Assembly: GCA_000244995.1 (NCBI GenBank)
Contig: CM001438.1
Span: 2,690,090 to 2,754,089 of the forward strand
Direction: 5' to 3'
DNA from: Burkholderiales bacterium JOSHI_001
GTDB lineage: Bacteria; Pseudomonadota; Gammaproteobacteria; Burkholderiales; Burkholderiaceae_C
Length of the DNA stretch: 64,000 nucleotides
In this document: positions 47,539 through 56,023 of the stretch, piece by piece
How positions within the stretch are numbered: position 1 is the stretch's first letter
Layout of the letters: every line of letters starts with the position of its first letter
Program-made: the position numbers and the translations under genes
The notes under the pieces: generated by a model
Told to the model about the DNA's origin: nothing
Database searches by the model: none
Seen by the model: only the letters and a program-made list of their open reading frames with translations

Positions 47539-49428
47539 ATGACTGTCGATCCGGAACGCACCGCCGCGCATGCCACGCCGCCACAGGCCAAGGGGCCGCG
47601 CATGTTCGGCCGCTTCCAGTTGCTGCGCCTGCTGGGCAAGAGCGACCTGACCATGGGCTGGTGGGTCATCGACAGCCGCAACGGCCAGGAGTTCATGCTG
47701 GTGCTGCCTCGCCAGCAGCCCGCGGACACCGCGGCGCTGGCGCAGTGGATGTCACGGGCCCGCCAGGCCGGGCGCATCAACCACCCGGGCCTGGCGCCGC
47801 TGGTGGAAGTGGGCGAACAGGACCGCTGGCCCTTTGTGGCCTACGACCGCGACGGCCAGGCCACGCTGACCGAAAAGCTCACGCCCCAGGGCCTGCCGGC
47901 GGCCGACGCCGCGCGCTGGATCAGCCAGGCCCTGGCCGGGCTGGCCTTTGCGCATGAAGCCGGCTTCGTGCACCGTGACCTGCAGCCCTGGCAGGTGTGC
48001 ATCACCGAGCAGGGCTTCTGCCGCGTGATGGGCCTGGAGGTGGCGCTGAACACGCCCGTGGCGCAGGACCTTTCCCACGGCAACGCCGCCCTTCAGCAGC
48101 AGCGCCGCGGTGCCGAACGCGACGTGCTGGCCGCCGGTCTGGTGCTGCACCATGCCCTGGCCGGCGCACCGGCGCTGGAGCAGACCGACGTAGCCCACAT
48201 CATTGCCCAGATGCCGCCGCTGGGCCGCGAGATCGTGCGCCTGCCCTGGAGCACCGCACGACCGATCCCCGACCCCTTGCGTGCCATCGTCAACCGCGCC
48301 ACCGACCGCCAGGAGCGCCAGCGCTACCGCAGCGCCCGCACCCTGGCGCGGGCGCTGGACGGCTGGCGCATCGCCGACGCCGAACAAGGCGGCGGGCCTC
48401 TGGCCCTGCTGCTGGACCGCCTGCGCGCGGTGGGCGTGCTGCCCGGGCTGCCCGGCAGCACCGCGCGCGCCGCCCGCATGGCCCTGATGGAACGTGAACG
48501 CACCAGCGAGCTGGCCGACGTGGTGCTGGACGACCCGGCGCTGTGCTTCGAGATGCTGCGCTCGGTGAACACCGCCCAGGTGCGTGGGGCCCAGGTCTCG
48601 GGCGCCGGACCGGTGCTGACCATCCGCCGCACCATCGCCATGATCGGCATGGACGGGGTGCGCCGTTGCGCGCTGGCGCTGCGCGAGTGGCCCGGCCCGC
48701 TGAACGAGGCCGCGGCGGCCGAACTGGAGCGCCTGATTGCCCGCGTGAAGCACGTGGGCCTGGTGGCCCAGTTGCTGCGCCCGGCCGGCTACGACGCCGA
48801 GGTGGTGTACCTGGTGGCGCTGATGCAGAACCTGGGCCGGCTGGTGGTGCAGTACCACTTTCCGGACGAAGCGCTGCAGATCCGCCGCCTGATGCAAAGC
48901 GCGCCTGCCGCCAAGCCCGGCGAGCCCGACGACCCCGGCATGAGCGAGGAAGGCGCTGCATTCGCGGTGCTTGGCACCAGCATCGAGGACCTGGGCCAGG
49001 CCGTGGCCCGCCACTGGGGCTACGACGAAGAGGTGCTCACTCTGGTGCGGCGCCACCCGCTGAACACCACGCCCCACCTGGGCGACAGCGACGACGAACT
49101 GCTGCGCGCCACCGCCAGTTGCGCCAACGAGGTGGTGGACGCCACCCAGCAGCCCGCCGCCAAGGTGGTGTCGGCGCTGCAGCATGTGGTGCAGCGCTAC
49201 GGCCGGTCCTTGCATGTGGGCCTGCGCGAACTGCAACTGGCCGCGCAGGGCCGCGAAATCACCGCCGAAGAGCATGCCCACCCGGCGCGACCCGCCGCAT
49301 CTCCCGCGCCGCGTGCCGCCGGCCCGGCAGCGGCACCCGCGGCCACGGCCGCCGCCAGCCCCGCGCGCGGCCTGCCGCCGGCCGGCCTGGGCGCCGCGCG
49401 CGCCCAGGCGCAAGGGGTGCGGCATTGA
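47539..49428 (+). CDS. Pseudokinase-HDOD fusion protein
   Basis: A 629-residue protein. Residues about 22-280 have a Ser/Thr kinase fold but key residues are lost: the beta-3 lysine is absent (FMLVLPRQ), HRD is kept at 145-147 but the following Asn is replaced (HRDLQPWQV), and DFG reads MGL at 164-166. Residues about 290-510 form an HDOD domain (LADVVLDDPALCFEMLRSVN). The tail (about 565-629) is Ala/Pro-rich. It is predicted to be catalytically dead and to act as a scaffold or sensor. The next gene overlaps its stop and encodes an intact kinase-HDOD protein. Confidence 0.85.
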   Translation: MTVDPERTAAHATPPQAKGPRMFGRFQLLRLLGKSDLTMGWWVIDSRNGQEFMLVLPRQQPADTAALAQWMSRARQAGRINHPGLAPLVEVGEQDRWPFVAYDRDGQATLTEKLTPQGLPAADAARWISQALAGLAFAHEAGFVHRDLQPWQVCITEQGFCRVMGLEVALNTPVAQDLSHGNAALQQQRRGAERDVLAAGLVLHHALAGAPALEQTDVAHIIAQMPPLGREIVRLPWSTARPIPDPLRAIVNRATDRQERQRYRSARTLARALDGWRIADAEQGGGPLALLLDRLRAVGVLPGLPGSTARAARMALMERERTSELADVVLDDPALCFEMLRSVNTAQVRGAQVSGAGPVLTIRRTIAMIGMDGVRRCALALREWPGPLNEAAAAELERLIARVKHVGLVAQLLRPAGYDAEVVYLVALMQNLGRLVVQYHFPDEALQIRRLMQSAPAAKPGEPDDPGMSEEGAAFAVLGTSIEDLGQAVARHWGYDEEVLTLVRRHPLNTTPHLGDSDDELLRATASCANEVVDATQQPAAKVVSALQHVVQRYGRSLHVGLRELQLAAQGREITAEEHAHPARPAASPAPRAAGPAAAPAATAAASPARGLPPAGLGAARAQAQGVRH

Positions 49429-51836
49429 GCGCCGTGGCGGCGCCGGCGCCACCGCTGCACGTCGGCCGTTTTCGCCTGCGCGAGGTGCTGGGTCAGGGCG
49501 CCCAGGCCACGGTCTGGCTGGCGCACGACGAGCGCCTGGACCGCGATGTGGCGCTCAAACTCATGGCCCCTGGCGCCGCCGCGGTGGCGCTGGAACCCTG
49601 GCTGCACGAGGCCCGCGCGGTCAGCCGCCTGACCCACCCGCACATCGTGCCGGTGTTCGAGGCCGACGAAACGCAGGGCCAGGCCTACCTCGTGTTCGAA
49701 CTGGTGCGCGGCCCGACCCTGTCCCAGGCGCTGCGCGAACACGGCGCCATGCCGCCGCGCCAGGCGGTCACGTTGATGGTGGGTGTGCTGGACGCGCTGG
49801 CCACGGCCCACACGCAGGGCATCGTGCACCGTGACCTGAAGCCCTCGAACATCCTGCTGGACGATGCCGGTCGGGCGCGGGTGATGGATTTCGGCATTGC
49901 CGCACGCACCGGCGCGCCGCGCGAGCCAGGCCGCACCGAAGACGCCTGGACCATCGTCGGCACGCCCGGCTACATGTCACCCGAGGCCGCGGCCGGTGCG
50001 GCGCCGGCACCCGCCATGGACGTGTTCGCCGCCGGCCTGGTGCTGGTGCAGATGCTCAGCGGCACGCCGCTGCTGCGTGAACGCGACCCGATGCGGGCGC
50101 TGGAGCGCGTGCGCAACGAAGACCTGGTGGTGCCCGAGATCACCGGCGTGGACGCCCAATTGCGCGCCCTGCTGCAGCAGACCCTGCAGCGCAACCCGGC
50201 CCAGCGCCTGGCCAGTGCCAGCGGCTTTCGCGATGCGCTGGCGCAGTGGCTCACCGCGGGGGGCCCGGCGGCGGAGGGCGCCTCGGCCGCTGGCAGCGGC
50301 ACGCTGGACTTCCTGCTGCGCCGCATGCGACACAGGAGCGACTTCCCGGCACTGTCCGACGCCATGGCGCGCATCCAGCGCCTTACGGCGTCGGACACCG
50401 AAAGCCTGAGCCGCCTGTCGGATGAAATCCTGAAGGACGTGGCGCTGACGAACAAGCTGCTGCGCATGGTCAACAGCGCCCACTTCCGCCATGCGGGCGG
50501 TGGCAGCATTTCCACCGTGTCGCGCGCGGTGGCCCTGGTGGGTTTTGGCGCCATCCGCAACCTGGCCATGTCGCTGTTGCTGCTGGAACACATGCAGGAC
50601 AAGGCCCACGCGCTGCGCCTGCGCGAGCAGTTCCTGCATGCGCTGTTCGCGGCCCAATTGGCGCATGGGCTGTCTCAGCGCAGCCGCGACGGCGAAGAGT
50701 CCTACCTGGGTGCGCTGATGCGCCACCTGGGGCGCCTGCTCACCGAGTTCTATTTTCCCGAGGAAGCGCAGACCATCCGCGACCTGCAGCGCCCGCGCCC
50801 GGGCCAACCGCCCTGTTCACCGGCGCAGGCCGCGCAGCAGGTGCTGGGCATCGGCTTCGACGCGCTCGGCCAGGGCGTGGCCAAGGCCTGGGGCCTGCCG
50901 GAGAACCTGCGCGGTTGCATGATCGACGCGCTGGACGAGCCGCCTCACAGCCTGCAGCCGAGCGGACCGACGCGCCTGCGCTGGCTGGCCGCGCTGTGCC
51001 ACGAGGCCGCCGACGCGGTGCTGGCCAGCGAGGCCGACGCGCTGCCCGAACGGCTGGGGGCCCTCAGCGCCCGTTACGCCCGCGCCCTGGGCCTGGGCGG
51101 CACCGACCTGCAGCAGGCGGTGGCCCAGACCCGCGTTCAACTGGGCGAGATGGCGCAGGCCCTGGGCCTGACCCTCGCCAAAGGCTCCAGCGCTCGACGC
51201 CTGCTGGGCGAAGGCACCGCCGACCTGGGCGCCGGCCCGGCTGCCGCCGCCAGCGACCGCCCTCCAGGGCAGGCGCCGCGCGCCGGCAGCGTTGCCCCCA
51301 CGCGCCCCACCGAGCAGGTGGTGGCGCAGTTGTCGGCGGGCATCCAGGACATCACCGACACCCTGGCCGGCGACAGTTTCCGGCTGGAGCAGGTGCTGCG
51401 CATGGTGCTGGAGACCATGTGGCGCGCGCTGGACTTCCGCCGCGTGGTGTTCTGCCTGCGGGACGCGCGCAGCGACACCCTCATCGGCCGCTTCGGCCTG
51501 GGCAGCGAGGCCCAGGCGGTGGCCAAGCGCTTCCGTGTCCAGTTGGGTGGGGCCACGGGCCAGGCGCCCGACCTGTTCGCCACGGCTTGCCGCAAGGGCG
51601 CCGACATGCTGATCAGCGACGCGCCGCGCATGGCCGAGCGCCTGCCGGGCTGGTTCCGTGCCGAGGTGGACGCGCCCAGCTTCCTGCTGCTGCCCCTGCT
51701 GATGAAGGGCGCGCCGCTGGCGCTGATCTACGCCGACAAGGGCGAGGCCGGCGGCATCGTGCTGGAAGACAAGGAGATGGCGCTGCTGCGCACGCTGCGC
51801 AACCAGGCCGTGATGGCCTTCAAGCAGGCCGCCTGA
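49425..51836 (+). CDS. Ser/Thr protein kinase-HDOD-GAF protein
   Basis: An 803-residue protein. The kinase domain (about 12-275) is intact: glycine loop GQGAQATV, K45 (VALKLM), E62, HRDLKPSN at 135-142, DFG at 155-157 and SPE. An HDOD domain follows (about 293-500, LLRMVNSAHFRHAGGG), then a GAF domain (about 630-800). No membrane segment is seen. TTG 49425 was chosen as start: it overlaps the upstream stop (TTGA) and lies 7 bases after AGGGG; GTG 49434 is the alternative. Its likely partner or substrate is the upstream pseudokinase. HDOD proteins elsewhere act in c-di-GMP-linked and motility signalling. Confidence 0.88.
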   Translation: MSAVAAPAPPLHVGRFRLREVLGQGAQATVWLAHDERLDRDVALKLMAPGAAAVALEPWLHEARAVSRLTHPHIVPVFEADETQGQAYLVFELVRGPTLSQALREHGAMPPRQAVTLMVGVLDALATAHTQGIVHRDLKPSNILLDDAGRARVMDFGIAARTGAPREPGRTEDAWTIVGTPGYMSPEAAAGAAPAPAMDVFAAGLVLVQMLSGTPLLRERDPMRALERVRNEDLVVPEITGVDAQLRALLQQTLQRNPAQRLASASGFRDALAQWLTAGGPAAEGASAAGSGTLDFLLRRMRHRSDFPALSDAMARIQRLTASDTESLSRLSDEILKDVALTNKLLRMVNSAHFRHAGGGSISTVSRAVALVGFGAIRNLAMSLLLLEHMQDKAHALRLREQFLHALFAAQLAHGLSQRSRDGEESYLGALMRHLGRLLTEFYFPEEAQTIRDLQRPRPGQPPCSPAQAAQQVLGIGFDALGQGVAKAWGLPENLRGCMIDALDEPPHSLQPSGPTRLRWLAALCHEAADAVLASEADALPERLGALSARYARALGLGGTDLQQAVAQTRVQLGEMAQALGLTLAKGSSARRLLGEGTADLGAGPAAAASDRPPGQAPRAGSVAPTRPTEQVVAQLSAGIQDITDTLAGDSFRLEQVLRMVLETMWRALDFRRVVFCLRDARSDTLIGRFGLGSEAQAVAKRFRVQLGGATGQAPDLFATACRKGADMLISDAPRMAERLPGWFRAEVDAPSFLLLPLLMKGAPLALIYADKGEAGGIVLEDKEMALLRTLRNQAVMAFKQAA

Positions 51837-51865
51837 AAAGCACAAGGCGCCACGAGGGCGCCTTG
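51836..51865 (-). terminator. Intrinsic terminator of the 4.5S RNA gene
   Basis: On the minus strand CAAGGCGCC pairs with GGCGCCTTG (51843-51865, 9-bp stem, 5-base loop), followed by TGC and four T residues ending at 51836. It lies directly after the predicted 3' end of ffs and also overlaps the end of the kinase gene's 3' region. Confidence 0.8.
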
Positions 51866-51873
51866 TTGAAGAA

Positions 51874-51973
51874 GGTGACGAGCCTGATCTCGGCACTGGT
51901 CACAACGGTTAGGGCTGCTTGGTTCCCCACCTGACCCGGTTGGCCGCGCTTCCATGCGAGGAGGCCCGTCGCC
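51874..51973 (-). ncRNA. ffs: Signal recognition particle 4.5S RNA
   Basis: The minus strand carries the SRP RNA domain IV signature GGTCAGG ... GGAA ... AAGCAGCC: GTCAGG, a TGG-GGAA-CCA hairpin with the invariant GGAA tetraloop, then AGCAGCC. The ends pair (GGCGACGGGCCT near 51973 with AGGCTCGTCACC near 51874, 11 of 12 pairs), giving a single long hairpin of about 100 bases, the usual size of the small bacterial SRP RNA. A sigma-70 promoter and a terminator bracket it. It binds Ffh for co-translational membrane targeting. In Bacillus subtilis the SRP RNA gene also adjoins dnaX. Confidence 0.93.
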
Positions 51974-51977
51974 TTGG

Positions 51978-52005
51978 ATTGTAGGTGACGCAGAACCTGT
52001 GTCAG
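51978..52005 (-). promoter_or_regulatory. Sigma-70 promoter of ffs
   Basis: On the minus strand CTGACA (52005-52000), 16 bases and TACAAT (51983-51978) make a strong promoter; the RNA would start near 51973. The -35 hexamer contains the TGA stop codon of the purM-like gene. Confidence 0.82.
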
Positions 52006-53129
52006 CGCAGTTTCAGGTCGTTGTCGTCGAAGCTCACGTTGATGGGCTCGATCACAACGCGCTTGGGGCCGGCTTCCACGCGGCCGGCCAGCCAGGCGCC
52101 GATGCCCAGTTCCTGTGCGATCTCCACCACACGCTGCGCGTGGCGCGGGGGCACGAACAGCGCAAAGCCGGCGCCCATGTTCAGCGTGCTGTAGGCCTCG
52201 CGGTCGTCCTGCTTCGCCCACTGCTGGATGAAACCCAGCACCGGCGGCACCGGCGGCAGGGTGTGGATGCGGTAGGTGAAGGCCCCCGGGTGGCGCAGCA
52301 GCTTGCGCCAGCCGTGGCCAGTGATGTTGGCGCAGTAGTGCGCCGCGATGCCGTCCTTCCACAGCGCTTCGGTCACCGGCGAGTACAGCGTGGTGGGCGC
52401 CAGCAGCGCTTCGCCGTAGCTCAGGCCCGGCAGCACCTGCGTCATGTAGCCCTGGGGCAGGCGTTCCACCAGCTTGCGCGCCAGAGAAAGGCCGTTGGCA
52501 TGGATGCCACTGGACGCCAGCAGCACGATCTCGTCGCCCGCCGCCAGCTTGTCGCCCACCGACAGCCTTTCCTTGGGGTTGATCAGGCCGGTGCAGGACG
52601 CCGCCAGGTCGATGCGCCCGGCCTCGACGATGCCGGCCAGCGCCGGCGTTTCGCCGCCGCCCCAGGCCACGTTGCAGGCCCGGCAGGCCGCTTCCCAGCC
52701 CTGCACCAGGGCCTGGGCGCGCTTCTTGTCGCCGAACCAGTCGCTGCCGCCGGCGGCCCAGTAGGCCTGCACCACCAGTGGCGTGGCGCCCACGGTGATG
52801 AGGTCGTTCACCGCCATGGCGATCGTGTCCTGCGCGATGCCCTCGTACCAGCTCTTGCCGGTCAGCGCCGCCATCTCGTCGGCCACCAGGGCCTTGGACC
52901 CCAGGCATTCCACGATGCTGGCGATGTAGAACGGCCCCACGTCCACCACATAGGCCGACTCGCCGCGCGAAGCCTTCACTTCCGAGAAGCCGTGGCTGGC
53001 CAGGTGCCGGGCGGTGGCCGCGGCGGCGCGCTGGGCGCTCACCTTCAGCGGGTCGATCAGGTCGTAGTTGACGCCGGATTGCTCGTAGCTGAGCGTGCCG
53101 CCAGGGGTGGCATGGGGGTTCGAACTCAT
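52002..53129 (-). CDS. PurM-like AIR-synthase family protein (divergent)
   Basis: A 375-residue protein related to phosphoribosylformylglycinamidine cyclo-ligase. It has the PurM-type start LSYEQSGVNYDLIDPLK, the core NDLITVGATPLVVQAYW, WGGGETPALAG, SSGIHANGLSLARKLVE and APTTLYSPVTEAL. It differs from housekeeping PurM: the GTDGVGTKL substrate/ATP segment is replaced by SIVECLGSKALVADEM. It may therefore be a paralogue acting on another substrate. It is divergent from dnaX; GATAAT lies 7 bases before its ATG. Confidence 0.75.
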   Translation of the reverse strand: MSSNPHATPGGTLSYEQSGVNYDLIDPLKVSAQRAAAATARHLASHGFSEVKASRGESAYVVDVGPFYIASIVECLGSKALVADEMAALTGKSWYEGIAQDTIAMAVNDLITVGATPLVVQAYWAAGGSDWFGDKKRAQALVQGWEAACRACNVAWGGGETPALAGIVEAGRIDLAASCTGLINPKERLSVGDKLAAGDEIVLLASSGIHANGLSLARKLVERLPQGYMTQVLPGLSYGEALLAPTTLYSPVTEALWKDGIAAHYCANITGHGWRKLLRHPGAFTYRIHTLPPVPPVLGFIQQWAKQDDREAYSTLNMGAGFALFVPPRHAQRVVEIAQELGIGAWLAGRVEAGPKRVVIEPINVSFDDNDLKLR

Positions 53130-53136
53130 GGCCCGG

Positions 53137-53185
53137 ATTATCGCCGCGCGCCCCGGGTCGGCGCCGCGGGCCCCCCTCGTAGAAT
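53137..53185. promoter_or_regulatory. Divergent -10 elements for the purM-like gene and dnaX
   Basis: The 63-base gap holds GATAAT on the minus strand (53142-53137), 7 bases before the purM-like ATG, and TAGAAT on the plus strand (53180-53185), 7 bases before the dnaX ATG. Neither gene has a Shine-Dalgarno, so both transcripts may begin at or next to the start codon. Confidence 0.5.
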
Positions 53186-53192
53186 GCCCGCC

Positions 53193-55034
53193 ATGAGCGA
53201 CAGCGCAGGCAACGTGGTTCTGGCACGCAAGTACCGGCCCCGCAATTTCGACCAGATGGTGGGCCAGGACCATGTGGTGCGCGCCCTGGGCAATGCGCTG
53301 GCCAGCGGCCGGCTGCACCATGCCTACCTGTTCACCGGCACACGCGGCATCGGCAAGACCACGGTCAGCCGCATCCTGGCCAAGAGCCTGAATTGCACCG
53401 GCGCCGACGGCACGGGCGGCGTCACGGCGCAGCCTTGCGGCATGTGCCCGGCCTGCACCGAGATCGATGCCGACCGTTTCATCGACTACATCGAGCTCGA
53501 CGCTGCCAGCAACCGCAGCATCGACGAGATCCGCGACCTGATCGAACGCGCCGCCTACAAGCCCAGCGTGGGCCGCTACAAGGTGTTCATGATCGACGAG
53601 GCGCACCAGCTGACCAAGGACGCCTTCAACGCGCTGCTGAAGACCCTGGAAGAGCCGCCGGAGTACCTTAAGTTCGTGCTGGCCACCACCGACCCCGAGA
53701 AGATGCTGCCCACGGTGCTGAGCCGCTGCCTGCAGTTCAACCTGCGGCCGATGGCGCCCGAGACCGTGCGTGAACACCTGCAGCGCGTCTTGGACTCCGA
53801 AAACGTGGGCTACGACGCCGGCTCGCTGCGCCTGCTGGGCCGCGCTGCGCGCGGCTCGATGCGCGACGCCTTGTCGCTCACCGATCAGGCCATCGCCTAC
53901 GGTGCAGGAACGCTGAAGGAAGAGGGCGTGCGCGCCATGCTGGGCACGGCCGACCGCGGCCACGCGGCCGCGCTGGTGCAGGCCCTGGCCGCGCGCGACG
54001 GCGTGGCGGTGCTGGCCACCGTGGACGCGCTGCGCCAGGCCGGCCAGTCGGCCGCCGGGCTGCTGGAAGAAATGGCCGGGTTGCTGCAGCAGATGGCGGT
54101 GGAACAGGCGGTGCCCGGCGCCCTGGACGAGCAGGACAGCGACACGCCAGAGGTCAAGCGCCTGGCCGCCCTGTTGCCGCCGGACGAGACCCAGTTGCTG
54201 TACAGCATCGTGGTGCAGGGCCGGGCCGAGCTGCCCTTGCTCAGCGACGAATACGGTGCGCTCACCATGGTGCTGCTGCGCCTGCTGGCTTTCCCGCCGC
54301 AGGGCGACGCGCCGCCATCTCGCAGCAGTGCGCCGCTGCAGCTGCCGCGCGTGGCGCGGGCCGCGGTGCCGGTGCCGCCCAAGGCCGTGCCGCTGCCCGT
54401 GTCGCGCCCGCCGCTGGCCGCTGCCGACCGCACCGCGACTGTCCCTCCCAACGCCCGGCCTGCCGCGGTCAAGCCACTTCGCGCGACCGAGGAGCCGCCG
54501 CCCTGGCTGGACGAGCCGCCGCCGGACGACGAGGGGGCGACCGGTGCTGCCGTCTTGCCGGCGTCTTCCGCGGCTGCTGACCGCGCGGCGCCCGCGGCCC
54601 CAGCGGCAGCGCCCGCGCCGCGGGTCGCCTTGCAGCGCACCGAGCTGGGCGACCGCTGGGCCGACATCGCCGCACCGCTGCTGGCGCCTGGCGGCTTGAC
54701 CGCCCTGGTGCGTGAACTGGCCTGGCAGGCTGAATTGGTGGCGGTCCAGGGCAGCACCTGGCAGTTGCGGGTGGAACGCGAATCGCTGCGCGCCGGCCCG
54801 CTGCGCGACAAGTTGCAGGGCGCGTTGGCCGCGGCCGGCCACGCGCTGCAGCTGGAACTGTTGGCCGGTGTGCCCCAAGATTCATTGGCCCTGCGCGACG
54901 CCGAAGCGCGGGAACGCGCCCAGGCCGCGGCCGAAGCCACCATCCGCAGCGACGCGGTGGTGATGGCTTTGCTGGCCCAGTTCCCCACCGCCCGCATCGT
55001 GCCCGGCAGCGTCAAGCCGGTGGAGCCGGCCTGA
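53193..55034 (+). CDS. dnaX: DNA polymerase III subunit gamma/tau
   Basis: A 613-residue clamp-loader ATPase. Walker A GTRGIGKT is at 49-56, zinc cysteines are C68, C82, C85 and C88, Walker B with sensor is [20 protein letters not shown], and the arginine-finger region is [10 protein letters not shown] Pro/Ala-rich linker (about 370-480) joins a C-terminal tau domain. I see no A-rich slippery heptamer like that used in E. coli to make gamma. ATG 53193 was chosen; an in-frame ATG at 53184 overlaps the -10 hexamer. It heads dnaX-ybaB-recR. Confidence 0.96.
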   Translation: MSDSAGNVVLARKYRPRNFDQMVGQDHVVRALGNALASGRLHHAYLFTGTRGIGKTTVSRILAKSLNCTGADGTGGVTAQPCGMCPACTEIDADRFIDYIELDAASNRSIDEIRDLIERAAYKPSVGRYKVFMIDEAHQLTKDAFNALLKTLEEPPEYLKFVLATTDPEKMLPTVLSRCLQFNLRPMAPETVREHLQRVLDSENVGYDAGSLRLLGRAARGSMRDALSLTDQAIAYGAGTLKEEGVRAMLGTADRGHAAALVQALAARDGVAVLATVDALRQAGQSAAGLLEEMAGLLQQMAVEQAVPGALDEQDSDTPEVKRLAALLPPDETQLLYSIVVQGRAELPLLSDEYGALTMVLLRLLAFPPQGDAPPSRSSAPLQLPRVARAAVPVPPKAVPLPVSRPPLAAADRTATVPPNARPAAVKPLRATEEPPPWLDEPPPDDEGATGAAVLPASSAAADRAAPAAPAAAPAPRVALQRTELGDRWADIAAPLLAPGGLTALVRELAWQAELVAVQGSTWQLRVERESLRAGPLRDKLQGALAAAGHALQLELLAGVPQDSLALRDAEARERAQAAAEATIRSDAVVMALLAQFPTARIVPGSVKPVEPA

Positions 55035-55068
55035 ATCCTCTTTCCATCGAACCCAAGGAACCCGCACC

Positions 55069-55395
55069 ATGATGAAGAACCAGCTCGCCGGCCTGATGAA
55101 GCAGGCCCAGGCCATGCAGGACAACCTGAAGAAAGCCCAGGATGAACTGGCCACCATCGAGGTGGAAGGCCAGTCCGGCGCCGGTCTGGTGAAAGTGCAG
55201 ATGACCTGCAAGCACGACGTCAAGCGCGTCACCATCGACCCCAGCCTGCTGGCCGACGACAAGGACATGCTGGAGGACCTGGTGGCCGCCGCCATCAACG
55301 ACGCCGTGCGCCGCGTGGAGACCACCACCCAGGAGAAGATGGGCAAAATCACCGCCGGCATGCCCCAGATTCCGGGCATGAAGTTCCCCTTCTGA
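55069..55395 (+). CDS. ybaB: YbaB/EbfC nucleoid-associated protein
   Basis: A 108-residue DNA-binding protein of the YbaB/EbfC family: [20 protein letters not shown], then [20 protein letters not shown] and [20 protein letters not shown]. It forms a tweezer-like dimer that binds DNA with little sequence preference. It sits between dnaX and recR, its usual place, 34 bases after dnaX and 4 before recR. Confidence 0.96.
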   Translation: MMKNQLAGLMKQAQAMQDNLKKAQDELATIEVEGQSGAGLVKVQMTCKHDVKRVTIDPSLLADDKDMLEDLVAAAINDAVRRVETTTQEKMGKITAGMPQIPGMKFPF

Positions 55396-55399
55396 ACCG

Positions 55400-55987
55400 G
55401 TGAGCCACAGCAGCCTGGACACACTGGTGGCGGCCCTGCGCCGCTTGCCTGGCGTGGGCCAGAAGTCGGCGCAGCGCATGGCCTATCACCTGCTGCAGCA
55501 CGACCCCGGTGCCGCCACGGCGCTGGCCGACGCGCTGACGCAGGCGGTGCAGAAGGTGCGGCACTGCGAGCGCTGCCACACCTTTTCAGAAGAGCCCTTG
55601 TGCGCCACCTGCGCCGACGCGCAGCGTGATGCGCGCCAGCTGTGTGTGGTGGAAAGCCCCGCCGACCAGGCGGCGCTGGAGCGCAGCGGCAGCTTCCGCG
55701 GCCACTACTTTGTGCTGATGGGCCGGCTGGCGCCGCTGGACGGCGTGGGCGCGGCCGACATTGGCGTGGCCCACTTGCTGCAGCGCGCCACCGACGGGGT
55801 GGTGCAGGAGGTGATCCTGGCCACCAGCTTCACCGCCGAAGGCGAGGCCACCGCGCATGCCCTGGCCGAAGGCCTGAAGGCGCGCGGCCTCACCGTCACC
55901 CGGCTGGCCCGCGGCGTGCCCGCGGGCAGCGAACTGGAGTACGTGGACCTGTCCACCCTGGCCCATGCCCTGAGCGACCGGCGCTGA
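55400..55987 (+). CDS. recR: Recombination protein RecR
   Basis: A 195-residue RecFOR partner. The helix-hairpin-helix [19 protein letters not shown] is at about 14-32, the zinc finger [16 protein letters not shown] follows at about 56-71, and the Toprim domain spans about 80-175 ([14 protein letters not shown]). It starts with GTG 55400, 4 bases after the ybaB stop. With RecF/RecO it helps load RecA at single-strand gaps. Confidence 0.97.
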   Translation: MSHSSLDTLVAALRRLPGVGQKSAQRMAYHLLQHDPGAATALADALTQAVQKVRHCERCHTFSEEPLCATCADAQRDARQLCVVESPADQAALERSGSFRGHYFVLMGRLAPLDGVGAADIGVAHLLQRATDGVVQEVILATSFTAEGEATAHALAEGLKARGLTVTRLARGVPAGSELEYVDLSTLAHALSDRR

Positions 55988-56023
55988 GGCGCCGAGGGGC
56001 GGCGCTGTCGCCCGACCCGCGGT

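Noticed and set aside
53193-55034. Programmed frameshift in dnaX to make a shorter gamma protein
   Set aside because: No A-rich slippery heptamer with a following hairpin was found in the linker region, so only the full-length product is annotated.
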